This document shows, piece by piece, positions 26,111 to 37,244 of a DNA stretch of 64,000 nucleotides (positions within the stretch are counted from its first letter, which is position 1; each line of letters begins with the position of its first letter). The DNA comes from Vitis vinifera (Eukaryota > Streptophyta > Magnoliopsida > Vitales > Vitaceae). The translations under genes were made by a program, and so were the position numbers. Where the stretch lies: positions 3,916,501-3,980,500 of the forward strand of contig NC_081815.1 of NCBI RefSeq assembly GCF_030704535.1. The letters are read 5' to 3'. Under the pieces are notes generated by a model. It did not search any database and had not been told where the DNA came from. It was given only the letters and a program-made list of their open reading frames with translations.

Positions 26111-26126
26111 ATGACTCATGAGTCAT
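26111..26126. promoter_or_regulatory. 16-bp perfect palindrome with two bZIP (GCN4/AP-1-like) cores
   Basis: ATGACTCATGAGTCAT reads the same on both strands and contains TGACTCA and TGAGTCA, the core recognised by GCN4-type bZIP factors. It lies about 280 bp upstream of the DELLA start codon. Function is inferred from motif and position only. Confidence 0.5.
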
Positions 26127-28757
26127 GACCATCAAACTCTACCCATCCATCGTCAAAAACTTGTTTTGCAATCACATCCCTACTTTTTCCCCTTATTTCT
26201 TTCTCATCCCTCTCTAACTTTTCTCATCCATTCTTTTCTGGCAGAATCTCATGAAAAACCATGTACCCAAATTTTACAAGAATGGGACTGCACACCTTCC
26301 TCCACACTTAACATCAATTCAATAGCAAGACTTCTCCTAGGCATGTAGGGTGTTTAATTGAATTCATGGAATGCCACACCTTACATCTTATGATCTCAAC
26401 TACTCCTTACCAACCAATTGATCTCTTCCATCTAATTCTGGTGAATTTACCCAAGATTAGTTATTTTTATTTTTACTCTTTCAAATCAAATGAGGAGGAT
26501 TTTCGTAAGTTGGAGAGCTAACTGAAAATAGGAAAAGTGAAAGGGGGTTATACCAAATATGAAAATGGGGCATGAATGTAAATGGATTTTAAATCTTAAA
26601 CCGAAAACGACGTTTAACAACATTGAATGACTCAAATTGATTTAAGATTAAAAATGATTGAAATGAATTGATTTGTTTAATAAATCAACTTGTTATTTTC
26701 TCTTTCACAGTAGTGCCTATCTTACTTGTTCGCCAAGGGCTCGTTTGGATATCCCATCCATAAACAAAATTCGGGAAATGGGCATTGAAGGCCATCCGAT
26801 CTTGACGGAGGGGTTGTGATCTGTGAGAAAAAGACCCATTGATTTGGAGGGCCCACTCGGAGGGATTCATCTCCATCGCCAACTTGGTGATGCAGATGCC
26901 GTACGATTTATGAAACCTAACCAGCGCAAACTGAATGCACATTGTGACTTGTAAGTTCCTTGATGGGGAGTGGTTCCATGGAAAGGGCGAATATTCGGCA
27001 CAGAGACATGTGTCGGTCGGTTACAGCAACACGTGTTTGTGAATTGAATATTGGGGTTCGACATCAGATGAAGCAACCTTAGATTAAAGTATATGTGTTT
27101 AGCATCATTGAGACAGTGAAGGGTTTTCTTTTTTTATGATGATATTTGCAAGTTGGGTTGATTAAATTAATGGGGCACCATGTCTCTCACCACTTCCCAT
27201 ATACCCAAGACTCAAGGGCAATGCAAGGAAGACTCAGAACGCATCCATTTAATAGTCCAATGAGTCAATTTTCAGACACAAATCTAATGGTCTTATTCAC
27301 TATTGTCTCCCCATCTCGGTATATAAATATGAGGTTTCTTTGTCAGTGGGTGAGCTCATTAATTCAAGTGCACCTATCATGACAGTGCCTGCATTCTAAG
27401 GAATTAAAGCTCGATCACAGGCCTGCATTTTCTGTTAAAATAAGACTACGTCTGTTATTTGGGGCATTAGCATAAGAAAGGTACAATGAATGAAGATTAA
27501 GAGTGGAATGAGATAGATGATTTATGTAATCAAGGCTCATCCCATGATTGAGGAAGCCAAAGAAGTTAAAAGTAAGGGCAATTATTGAGGTAGAGGTAGG
27601 GGCCAGTGGAGTGGCAAAGGTAATTTATGGAGAATGGGATGGGAGTGAGGGAGGGACCATGGAGAAATTGAAGATGAGAATGAAAGGCCAGGAGGGGGAA
27701 AATTTTACCAGGATGGAAGAAAAATAGATCGATGTGTTTCCTAAAACGGACGGTGTGGAAGGTGGTCCAGTGGGATGATGATACAGGATATGGGACCATC
27801 ACAGAGCCCAAAAAGCTCGAATTCAATGGTGAACGGTGAGATATGTGTTCCTATGGAGAGGACCCTAGGGGGGCGATGTGGGAATCAAATGCCTAATATA
27901 AATTTGTGGGGGGAGTGGAGGGAGTTGGGACCAGCATTCCCTAAGAGAACATGTTGTGTTTGGGACAGACACCTCTATTGTGTGTCCATTCCGTTCTTTT
28001 AGCTGACACCATCACGTTATTGCACCTGTGAGAAAAGAGCGAGATAGGCCTTGTCTCTGTCAGTTTAGTTTTACAAGATACTATTTACTAAATATGTGGA
28101 GATTTCATGCTTATAATATCTCCAGACGAGGATCCGTGAAAGACCTTACAGGACATTGGTTCAAAGGTCTGCGACGTTTCGGGTTTTACGTGCTTTTTTT
28201 GGGCTTTGCGTATCTTCTTATCACCTTTTTTTTATTTTGTTTGTTCATCTCTAGCCTTAATAAGATAAATGTATTCAAAAGCACAGCTAATGTCCTCCTG
28301 TAATGGAGCTACCACCCTGCCTTGCTTGTCTCTCAAGTATTGGGCCGTCGAGATCATACTCGGAGGCCACAGCTAATCTCTCATCATTAAGTAGGACAGA
28401 TAACATCACTCATTAGATGGATTCTTAATCATCACAAAATACAAATCGAGATGACAGAAAATATTATTACTCTTACCATAATAAACAAAATTCAGTGAAA
28501 TACCATATCACCTTTTATAACACTTGAGTTAGAAGCGTCCACGTTTTATGAATTTGAACAAGGCACCTTCCTCACGTTTTCCTCCCTTAGTTATGGGCCT
28601 ATGCATTGTGGAATAAAACCACCCTCATGTCCCCTGTGTAAGCCCATATTCCTAATGTGTTGGGCTAAAGTCAAACCCATACGACCTTTTCAGCCCACAC
28701 TTTTAAGGGAGAATGAAACATTCAGAGTCAAGTTGTAGAGATGCCAATTAATCAGAG
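26127..28757. other. Spacer between DELLA and F-box genes
   Basis: Upstream promoter area of the DELLA gene on the left and 3' flank of the F-box gene on the right. Frames at 26685-26942, 27566-27826 and 28028-28303 show no family resemblance. A GGGCTCGTTTGGATATCCC string at 26736-26754 resembles a PIF/Harbinger end, but I found no partner. No RNA gene seen. Confidence 0.5.
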
Positions 28758-29945
28758 TCAGACCAAGGTGAGCCCAGAGGAGAAGGTGATTCCGGCCATG
28801 TTCAAACCCTTCATATCGAAATCAGGGAGGGGGAGCAACGTCCAATCATCCCTTCCTATATCATAAGATAGCCAAATTATGTGCCATAAGCCTCGGTAAT
28901 TAGACATCAGTAGGGCCCTGATTGTCCCGTTCCTTTCCTCTACACACCCCATTATCACTCCATACGCTCTCTTTATTTGCTCCATTGTAGCCCCTGGGAG
29001 CTTTGAAATACGCTCCCACCGTCTTCCATTCGGGCTCAACCCCCACATTTCTATCTCCTTCAACACCCTCTCCTTTGTATTACCATCATCCACGTCATCT
29101 GATCTGACAATCATCATGTATCCATCACCGTACACTTGTAACCGATTGATCCCATTCCCCCAACTAAATCCAACGGCCACTTGCCGCTGCTCAATTGCTC
29201 CTCCACTAAACCTTGGCCTTAGAACCACTGGTGTGTTGTTGCCTTGGGATCCGATGGCTAGCACCACGCTTTCATTCGTTCCATTAACCACGCTTAAGAA
29301 AATCAAGGGACCCGCTCCTTCAAAGACACGCGGCAAATCCCCATGGTTTTCTTCTGCTTCCATGCTTTGCCACTTGTCATCATCCGAGTTGTATTCGAAC
29401 ATGATCGGACGGTTCTCCACCAACTCAGCAAATAAAAACCGGAAAGAGTCCGAACCAGGCGGCCCAGCCACTAATTTCATGCCGGACCGCCGCCACGAAG
29501 AAGTACCACGTGGGCCCAATGGGCTTGGAGGGATTTTCTTAACGGTCCTTTTCATAAGGTTTACCGAAAGGAGTTCCTTGCGAGTGTTGGACACAAACAA
29601 GAAAAAATTCCCCGATGCAGCCAGAAAATAGAGATCTTCAGTTGCATGAATCACCGGCATCAATAATCCGGCAATCGGAATCTTGAACCAGTGATCAGAC
29701 TGATCGGTGAAGCCGTGAAGAACCGAGTCACGACGCCATCCCTTGCTGTAAATGAAAAGCCAATTGGCGGATAAGAACTGAGTGTTGCAGTCACGAACAA
29801 AGTCTTTGTCAGATACAATGGAGGCAATGGACTTGTTGATTGATCTAAGACGGACGATATCCGGCAGAGCGAGGCGGAGGAAAATGCTCTGAAGAAGCTC
29901 TGATGGAAGGCAGGAGAAGCCGACAGTGGGCCGGTGATTGTCCAT
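28758..29945 (-). CDS. F-box protein
   Basis: Probable substrate receptor of an SCF E3 ubiquitin ligase, 395 residues, single exon, ATG at 29945-29943. The F-box lies at about residues 12-52 (LPSELLQSIFLRLALPDIVR, then a conserved W-less tail). Its Leu-Pro start and hydrophobic spacing fit SKP1 binding. The rest (about 60-395) has beta-rich repeats typical of F-box/kelch-like associated domains (WFKIPI, VNLMKRTVKKIPPSPLGPRG, WERISKLPGA, DWTLLPLPDFD). No canonical kelch double-glycine series is clear, so kelch is uncertain. A TATA box lies just upstream. The specific orthologue and target are not recognised. Confidence 0.85.
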   Translation of the reverse strand: MDNHRPTVGFSCLPSELLQSIFLRLALPDIVRLRSINKSIASIVSDKDFVRDCNTQFLSANWLFIYSKGWRRDSVLHGFTDQSDHWFKIPIAGLLMPVIHATEDLYFLAASGNFFLFVSNTRKELLSVNLMKRTVKKIPPSPLGPRGTSSWRRSGMKLVAGPPGSDSFRFLFAELVENRPIMFEYNSDDDKWQSMEAEENHGDLPRVFEGAGPLIFLSVVNGTNESVVLAIGSQGNNTPVVLRPRFSGGAIEQRQVAVGFSWGNGINRLQVYGDGYMMIVRSDDVDDGNTKERVLKEIEMWGLSPNGRRWERISKLPGATMEQIKRAYGVIMGCVEERNGTIRALLMSNYRGLWHIIWLSYDIGRDDWTLLPLPDFDMKGLNMAGITFSSGLTLV

Positions 29946-29987
29946 GTCACAGCAGAGTTGGATTGTAGAACAATCAAGTTTGTCCCA

Positions 29988-29997
29988 CTTATATAGT
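29988..29997 (-). promoter_or_regulatory. TATA box of the F-box gene
   Basis: ACTATATAAG on the minus strand, about 45 bp before the ATG. This predicts a very short leader starting near 29960. Confidence 0.5.
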
Positions 29998-31048
29998 TGC
30001 AGTTCAGTTGGCGGTTTGTGAAGTATTTGGATAAATAATGGATTGTGATTACAGTTTTTTTAAAAACAATGATAGACAAGACAAATACATGTACTCAGAA
30101 AATAAATGTTCCGACGAAGCATCCAATGTGGATGGGTCGTCATGGTCGGGAGAAATGGACAACGGAGAAGGTATGTGAGTGGATTTCGATGGAGGGTTGA
30201 CATATTTGATTGATTCCTAGTGCATATAAAATGCAGAAATATCAGAAATGGATGAATACACAGACAGCGTTACAAATAATTAAGTTAAAGCAGGCGAGAA
30301 GTTGTATATAAAAGTTAACATTATGTTAGTTGTGTGGTGAGGGCAAGGGGCATGCGCGACTACGCGACTAGGTCAAGCTGATGATGATTCCGGGAGGGCT
30401 GGGTCATGGCATTGGCTACGTAATGTAGTGGTTTGATGTATTTTCAATTCTGTCATTTCAGAGTCGGTCAGGGGTAGAGCAAAATGAAAATCGCTGTTAA
30501 ACTAAGCTCTCTTATTATTGATGTTATGATAAGATGAGGTGTTGATCAATTATTTTGCTTTGAATAAGAGACGCCTCCTTTCACCTCAACCACCTTCACT
30601 CACAAAAATAAAAATATGAAGGCACCTAAGAATCATTTTCTCGCTAATCTTTTGTCATCCTTTCTTCTTTTCTAAAATGAGATCATTAATACCATGGTTT
30701 TTATTAAATATAAAATAATTTCTTAAGTTAAAAAATAATTTTTATTGCAAATATTTTTTAAAAAAATAATATTTTCTTATTTCCATATGAAGAAATTTTC
30801 AAGTTAAAAGTTTCAGAAAGCTGAGACTCACAGTATAATGATAAGATATTTAGTCACCGGCACTCTGCGTCGCCAAAAAATGAAGAGGCTCGACCCCCTG
30901 AGAAATTTCTAGATTTAAATTTTAGTGCATTCATTCTTTGTTCCATATCCATTCATTCGTCCTAAAATTTCAAAGAATTTGATCGAAGCAAAGCAAACTG
31001 TTGACATTTAAAAGCTATTGTGAGGGGAAAACCAGGAACAAGGCGGAG
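29998..31048. other. Divergent intergenic region (F-box / PPR)
   Basis: Lies between two divergently transcribed genes, so it holds both promoters. It contains an AT-rich stretch at about 30690-30790. No gene or RNA recognised. Confidence 0.5.
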
Positions 31049-33184
31049 ATGGCTACTCCTTTATCCCTCCACCACCCTAGACCACCCTTACCCACGGAAT
31101 ATCCTCTTCCTTTGAGGAACGCTGCAACCACCGCTAACAACAACAATATTAACAGCCAAATTCAACTACACCCATGTCTGCTATCACTGGAAAAATGCAC
31201 CACCATGTCCCAGCTCAAGCAAATCCATGCCCAAATGCTCAGGACTTGCCTCTTCGTTGACCCCTTCTCTGCCAGTAAAATCGTCGCCTTTTGTGCCCTC
31301 CACGACTCTGGAAGCCTCCCTTACGCCCGTCTCGTCTTCAACCAAATCCCCAATCCCACCACCTTCACCTGTAACTCCATAATCCGGGGTTACACCAACA
31401 AGAATTTGCCCCGCCAAGCTATTCTTTTCTATCAACTAATGATGCTCCAGGGGTTGGACCCCGACAGGTTCACATTCCCTTCTTTGTTTAAATCATGTGG
31501 GGTTTTGTGTGAAGGAAAACAGCTGCATTGTCACTCTACAAAATTGGGGTTCGCGTCTGACGCTTATATTCAAAACACATTGATGAACATGTACTCGAAT
31601 TGTGGATGTTTGGTTTCAGCCCGAAAAGTGTTTGATAAAATGGTTAACAAAAGTGTGGTTTCTTGGGCAACCATGATTGGGGCTTATGCGCAATGGGATC
31701 TGCCCCATGAAGCCATCAAGCTGTTCAGGAGAATGGAAATTGCGAGTGTGAAGCCGAATGAGATTACTTTGGTGAATGTGTTAACAGCATGTGCGAGATC
31801 AAGAGATTTGGAAACGGCCAAGCAGGTGCACAAGTATATTGATGAGACTGGAATCGGGTTCCACACGGTCCTAACCTCTGCTCTCATGGATGTTTATTGC
31901 AAGTGCGGCTGCTACCCACTTGCCCGGGATTTATTCAATAAGATGCCTGAAAAGAACTTGTTTTGTTGGAACATCATGATTAATGGACATGTTGAGGATA
32001 GTGATTATGAGGAGGCTTTGTCACTCTTCAATGAGATGCAACTCAGCGGTGTTAAAGGGGATAAGGTGACTATGGCAAGCTTATTGATCGCTTGCACTCA
32101 TCTGGGTGCTCTTGAGCTTGGCAAGTGGTTGCATGTTTATATTGAGAAGGAGAAAATTGAGGTGGATGTTGCCTTGGGAACGGCACTTGTGGACATGTAT
32201 GCAAAATGTGGAAGTATAGAAAGTGCAATGAGAGTCTTCCAAGAGATGCCTGAAAAAGATGTTATGACTTGGACAGCCTTGATTGTTGGTCTTGCGATGT
32301 GCGGACAAGGGTTGAAAGCTTTGGAACTTTTCCATGAGATGCAGATGAGTGAGGTGAAACCAGATGCAATCACCTTCGTTGGGGTTTTGGCTGCTTGCAG
32401 TCATGCAGGATTGGTGAATGAAGGAATTGCATATTTTAATTCCATGCCTAATAAATATGGCATTCAGCCTAGCATTGAGCATTATGGTTGTATGGTTGAC
32501 ATGCTAGGGCGGGCTGGTCGAATAGCTGAAGCAGAGGATTTGATACAGAACATGCCAATGGCGCCAGATTATTTTGTTTTGGTAGGCCTTCTTAGCGCCT
32601 GCAGAATTCATGGCAATCTCGTGGTGGCAGAAAGAGCAGCCCAACAACTTATAGAGCTAGACCCAAAAAATGGAGGAACCTATGTGCTTTTATCAAACAT
32701 ATACAGCTCAATGAAGAACTGGGAAGCAGCTAAAAAAATGAGGGAACTCATGGTAGAAAGAAACATTAAGAAGCCCCCAGGATGCAGTGCGATAGAGGTT
32801 GGTGGTGTTGTGCATGAGTTCGTCAAGGGTGATGTCTCGCATCCACAATCCTCAGAAATTTATGAAACCTTGGATGATATGATGCGCAGGTTAAAGTCAG
32901 CTGGTTATGTTCCTGATAAATCAGAAGTGTTGTTTGACATGGATGAAAAGGAAAAGGAGAATGAGCTTAGCCTCCATAGTGAGAAGCTAGCAATTGCATT
33001 CGGGCTCTTAAGTACAACACCTGGAACACCAATCCGAGTTGTGAAAAACCTTCGTGTGTGTAGTGATTGCCACTCTGCAATGAAGTTCATCTCCGAAGTG
33101 TACAATAGGGAGATTATTGTACGAGATAGGAACCGGTTTCATCATTTCACGAAGGGATCTTGTTCATGCAGGGACTTCTGGTGA
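31049..33184 (+). CDS. Pentatricopeptide repeat protein, PLS class with DYW domain
   Basis: Organelle RNA-binding protein, probably a C-to-U editing factor. The frame opens at 31001 with TTG; the first ATG in frame is 31049 (context GGAGATGG), giving 711 residues without introns. The N-terminus is Pro/Ser/Asn-rich and could be a transit peptide. A run of P, L and S repeats follows, with typical DxFTFPSLFKSC, NTLMNMYSNCG, VSWATMIGAYA and ITFVGVLAACSHAG signatures, then E/E+ (SACRIHGN, CSAIEVGGVVHEF). The DYW deaminase domain has its PG box (GYVPDK), HSE (H643, E645) and CxxC (C671, C674), and the second metal site HHF..GSCSC. It ends DFW instead of DYW, a tolerated variant. All catalytic residues are visible, so it looks functional. 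The target transcript cannot be inferred. Confidence 0.94.
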   Translation: MATPLSLHHPRPPLPTEYPLPLRNAATTANNNNINSQIQLHPCLLSLEKCTTMSQLKQIHAQMLRTCLFVDPFSASKIVAFCALHDSGSLPYARLVFNQIPNPTTFTCNSIIRGYTNKNLPRQAILFYQLMMLQGLDPDRFTFPSLFKSCGVLCEGKQLHCHSTKLGFASDAYIQNTLMNMYSNCGCLVSARKVFDKMVNKSVVSWATMIGAYAQWDLPHEAIKLFRRMEIASVKPNEITLVNVLTACARSRDLETAKQVHKYIDETGIGFHTVLTSALMDVYCKCGCYPLARDLFNKMPEKNLFCWNIMINGHVEDSDYEEALSLFNEMQLSGVKGDKVTMASLLIACTHLGALELGKWLHVYIEKEKIEVDVALGTALVDMYAKCGSIESAMRVFQEMPEKDVMTWTALIVGLAMCGQGLKALELFHEMQMSEVKPDAITFVGVLAACSHAGLVNEGIAYFNSMPNKYGIQPSIEHYGCMVDMLGRAGRIAEAEDLIQNMPMAPDYFVLVGLLSACRIHGNLVVAERAAQQLIELDPKNGGTYVLLSNIYSSMKNWEAAKKMRELMVERNIKKPPGCSAIEVGGVVHEFVKGDVSHPQSSEIYETLDDMMRRLKSAGYVPDKSEVLFDMDEKEKENELSLHSEKLAIAFGLLSTTPGTPIRVVKNLRVCSDCHSAMKFISEVYNREIIVRDRNRFHHFTKGSCSCRDFW

Positions 33185-33753
33185 TGTAAGCACCACACCC
33201 TGTACAGTGAAAAGTTTTTTGAGTTTTTGCCCATATTGTAATGCGAGCTTTCAGAATATTTGTGCATGCGTATCGAATTATCCTGATTCAAGTTTCTTTA
33301 CTTGATTCAAATTCGCTTTCTATATAACTCCACCAATGTCTTAAAAATATTGGGAAAAACTGACCAAGGAGCAAAAGACAAGATCCAAGGTGCTGATTTT
33401 GCAGATGTATTATGGAGGCTGTTTAGAATGTTAGCCATTTCATTTGTATGATTGGCCTCATCTTCAATTCCTTTATCTACTTCAGCCCTCTACCGAGCCT
33501 CGTCTAAAAGTTCCTTGCAAAAGCAGCCGCTGAAGTTTTGGGTTTCCAAGAATAAGGACTCCCACCACAAGGCTTCATATTATTGTCCTGAAATTAGCCA
33601 TCAAGCAGCAAACTATACTGCCCATTTTGGCCCACCACCACACCAGGCTTAATCTCAGAAAGCAGAGGAATTCACTAGACAGCCCGTTCATAAATGCCAT
33701 ACTTTTTTGTTCGAAATTTCTACTTCATTTTACATCTGGCCATAAAAATAAAA

Positions 33754-33787
<34 letters not shown>

Positions 33788-34939
33788 ATTGACTCAGCAC
33801 ACAGCATTGTCTAATTGAAAATTTTGCTGTTTTCTCTTCCATCCTCACAGACTAAGCAAATGAGTCCAAAAACTCAGCCAGCATCAAGAGTTGCTGCAGT
33901 TAAAACTTTGCACACTTTGATGTACCTGACATTTTGAGAGGCATGGATTCAAAGAAAGTTAAAACAGAATATGCTTGATAAATTGAAGCCTTCCATAATA
34001 GTTAAAAGGGTCATCCAACATCAAATGAAAATCAAATCCTTTCTGCATGGGGCCATGTGAATCCATCCACATTATGGTGTCACTGCAACAAAATGATAGT
34101 TTCACGACAGATAAATGCTACCTATACATAATTTAATAAGACTTGGTTTAAGTACATTGTGATCATGAAGGGAACTAGTAGACAAAAATCATAAAGATTT
34201 AAGAATGACAATAAAGCAGGGGAAATGTATTTGGGTGGAAAGCAAAATCATATACATGGAGTTATATTTTACATTGGATGGAAATAATTTATGACAGATA
34301 TCAAGAAATCTGCAAAGATAAGTTGCTAAACAGAGATAGCATTCTGAGTATATGGGTGCTATCATTTCAACTAAGGCACTAATGACATGAAGAGAATAGA
34401 AGTTAAGGATTCTATGGTGTCCTAACAAGTAGTTTATCAAATCATAATGAGGAAAAATTGTCAAAGCACATTGCGCCACTAATGAAGCAGGAGATACACT
34501 CAATTTCAGAACTCAACTATGTATAGATTCATCCAAGGAAAGAAAACAACATGAATAGATATATTTTATTATCAGTATTGGAATTCAGAATTTATTAAGC
34601 ACATTACACTATCAAATACTGTCCCATAGTCTTAATCCTAGATTCTGGCCACCTGTGATCATATTCCTCAATTTTAGTGAAGCTGTAGCCAAGCATACAA
34701 ACTGAAAAGAACAACCACAACTACTACTTTAAAGCAATGTGAAACAACACCAGTGAATAGGTAAAAAAGAACCAAAGCCCAACCAAACCAACTCATAGAA
34801 TCAATACTCTCCAAAAGACAATATCTGAGGAAGATCTAATACAGGGATGAAATTTTCTAAAATTGCTAATGCTAGAAATAAAACTTCATACAAATAAACT
34901 TGCCTCTTCATTAATGACAATATAGATACGAAATAAATT
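33185..34939. other. Converging 3' flanks of the PPR gene and GFT1
   Basis: Holds the 3' UTRs of two genes transcribed toward each other. A 29-base A run at 33756-33784 is preceded by AAAAT repeats. Frames at 34189-34503 (minus) and 33452-33652 (plus) show no family resemblance. No other gene seen. Confidence 0.55.
33756..33784. repeat. Poly-A homopolymer tract (29 bp)
   Basis: Uninterrupted A run following imperfect AAAAT units. It could be a microsatellite or the tail of a short retroposon, but no clear retroposon body or target duplication was seen. Confidence 0.8.
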
Positions 34940-35989
34940 TCATACTGCAGCAAGTTTACCCGATATTCCTTTTGCTTGATTCTCATCATCAAAATCACCA
35001 TCATTCTCACCGTCAGTTTGTTTAGACACAGCGGGATCACGCTGTGAAGGAGCACTGCCAGCTCCAGTAACTGACTGCTGATAAAGAACACCCCCCACAA
35101 TTGTGAGGAGGAGGCAAACCAACCCAAATGGACTAGCATGCTTATCCCAAATCAACACATTGATAGCAACTGTAAGAAACTTATTAACCACACCAGTCAC
35201 TGTAAATGCTGTGGCAGAGATTGCCTTCCTAGCTGCAAACCCGAAGAAGCTTATAAGCAATCCAAACACACAAGACAATGAAACTGCAAAAAGTGCACTG
35301 GAATCCATCCAGTTCCCAGAAGCCGATCTCATAGCAGCAAACACATCAGCATACTCTCCCGTAAGAACCCAGAACACCGGTGCCATCATCAAAGACAGCA
35401 AATTGTTGTAAAACACAAAACCCCAAGTGTTCAAACCAAGATTTGTGACCATATGCTTGATATAGACCATCTCCGATGTAATTGTCACCAAATATGCAAA
35501 TGCCCATGAATACGCGGTTAAAGTAAAACCTGAATCCGTGGCTACATACCCAACAGCACCACCCAAAATGATCAATAGCGACATGAAAGTTAACTTTGAC
35601 GGACATGGCTGTTTCCTAAATGTCGTATCTGCTATAGCAACCAGAAGGGGCGTCAAAGACCGAAATACAATAAAAGTATCAACATTGGCATGGCGAAGCA
35701 AATTTGTGTTCGTAAAGATCGCAAGGTAGAAAACAATTGCAGCCGGTAAGAATTTCTTTGCGATCTCCAATGTGAACGGATCATGATGCAAAAACCCCAA
35801 TTTTCCCAAAACCCAAACACCTAACGCTGAAGTCAGATACTGTAATGCAGTCAGAAGGCCAGGATAGTTGAATTGAGTAATGGCAATCTTGTTTATCACA
35901 GCAAGCAAGCTTGAACACAGCGCGTAACCCACTACGAGACTGCTCGTGGCATAGTACTGCTTCGACGAATCAAATCTAGTCGAAGACAT
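34940..35989 (-). CDS. GFT1: GDP-fucose transporter, Golgi (GFT1/GONST4-like)
   Basis: Nucleotide-sugar antiporter of the DMT/TPT superfamily that brings GDP-L-fucose into the Golgi lumen for fucosylation of xyloglucan, pectin and glycoproteins. 349 residues, one exon, ATG at 35989-35987 preceded by AAAACG. The sequence closely follows Arabidopsis GFT1 (formerly GONST4) as I remember it: MSS.RFDS at the start, the SLLAVINK segment, FRSLTPLLVAIADT, GYVATDS.FTLTAYSWA, ISATAFTVTGVVNKFLTV and INVLIWDKHA.P. About ten hydrophobic segments are visible. The C-terminus is an acidic, hydrophilic tail ending GKLAAV. A T-rich stretch and probable untranslated exon/intron lie upstream at 36000-36360. Length matches the family. 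Confidence 0.94.
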   Translation of the reverse strand: MSSTRFDSSKQYYATSSLVVGYALCSSLLAVINKIAITQFNYPGLLTALQYLTSALGVWVLGKLGFLHHDPFTLEIAKKFLPAAIVFYLAIFTNTNLLRHANVDTFIVFRSLTPLLVAIADTTFRKQPCPSKLTFMSLLIILGGAVGYVATDSGFTLTAYSWAFAYLVTITSEMVYIKHMVTNLGLNTWGFVFYNNLLSLMMAPVFWVLTGEYADVFAAMRSASGNWMDSSALFAVSLSCVFGLLISFFGFAARKAISATAFTVTGVVNKFLTVAINVLIWDKHASPFGLVCLLLTIVGGVLYQQSVTGAGSAPSQRDPAVSKQTDGENDGDFDDENQAKGISGKLAAV

Positions 35990-37244
35990 CGTTTTCTAGG
36001 TTTTTTTTTTTTCTGTTTTGTTTTTTTTTTTTTCAAATTCAATGCTAAATTGAGTGGACACTCACCAATTCAAAGAACCATATGGAGAGCATTGACAAAT
36101 GCAGCGAAATAGAAAGGAAACGAAGCATCAAAACCAGTCATTGCAAAAACTAAAACGTGGGTCCTCAAGATTCTGTTGATCCACTTAATTTGGCTAGATT
36201 TAGCAGAAATGGAAACAAATTACTGATACAATAGAAATTATAGCGACGGATTCAAAACCCTAGAAGAAATGGATAGACCGATCAATGGGATGCAGAGAAG
36301 TTTGGGATCTTAAAGAAAGTACAAAGAGATTGGGATTGGAAGAGACCTCTGGCAGAGTGAGAGATGAAAACAGCTTCACAGGTGAAATGGGCTTGGATTA
36401 TGAGAGTCAGAGACGATATGCATTTTGGAATGGACGCTGTGGATTTGAAGCGTGAGGAAGACGATTTTCCCAGCGAGATCTGCGTGGCCAAAAGTCCACA
36501 AGGTTGTCGGTTTGAAGATGGGTGGTTCAGAACGACGTCGTTTCATGGGGACACAGGGACCCTGACACGCAAATAATTCAAGTGGGTCCAGTAATTCGAC
36601 GGAAGAGTTTTGTTGGGACACTGCTTCGATAGCAGTTGGGGTGATGGACGGTTCTGATCATTTGGTCTAGAAGGCGACCAAGTCCTGAATAGCAGCGGAA
36701 AATTCAAAATTCCTGTATAATATAATAATACTTTGACCACCCCTTCATGATAAGCTAATATCTTTTATTAAAATAATCCATATATGTCCTTATATTTCAT
36801 GATATTAGGAATTTAGGATTCCATAAAAATTCTATTAATTAGAATTAAGTATAAATTAAATTAAATTTAAAATTTAATCAAAATTCTAAATAAATATTAA
36901 AATTAGAATTTTATTCTTTATTTTTAAAAGTCAAAGTCAACTTGAGTAATTTAAAAATAATTTGAATTCTATATACTTAAATCATTTCCCAAAGCTCTTT
37001 TTTGAAGTGAAAATGACACGTACCCATCCTCTAGAATACGTGTAGAGAGCAAGTCCCTCACGTTGTTGGAAATTGGAATCACGGGTGTTTGTTTTTTTTT
37101 TTTTTTTTGTTAAAAATAATTTTAATTTTAGACTTTAAATTATTTACTTTTCTAATTTTTTTTCATAACTTAATATAAATTTGACATATATATCATAATC
37201 GATGACTGAGAGGGGTCAAAAGCCTTGAGGATTTGTCTACCCAC
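35990..37244. other. Divergent intergenic region (GFT1 / second PPR)
   Basis: Carries the GFT1 leader, probably with a leader intron, near 36000-36400 and the PPR promoter toward 37200. The centre at about 36740-36990 and 37085-37190 is very AT-rich. Short frames at 36282-36740 are not convincing genes. Confidence 0.5.

Noticed and set aside
26736-26754. GGGCTCGTTTGGATATCCC, resembling a PIF/Harbinger terminus
   Set aside because: No matching inverted end or TWA duplication was found to the right.
29116-29631. 171-codon plus-strand frame
   Set aside because: It lies antisense to the F-box gene and is a shadow of its codon structure, with no domain resemblance.
31001-31048. Upstream extension of the DYW PPR frame
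   Set aside because: The first codon is TTG, not ATG; the first in-frame ATG at 31049 has good context.
37233-37244. Upstream extension of the second PPR frame
   Set aside because: It starts with TTG; the first ATG is at 37245.
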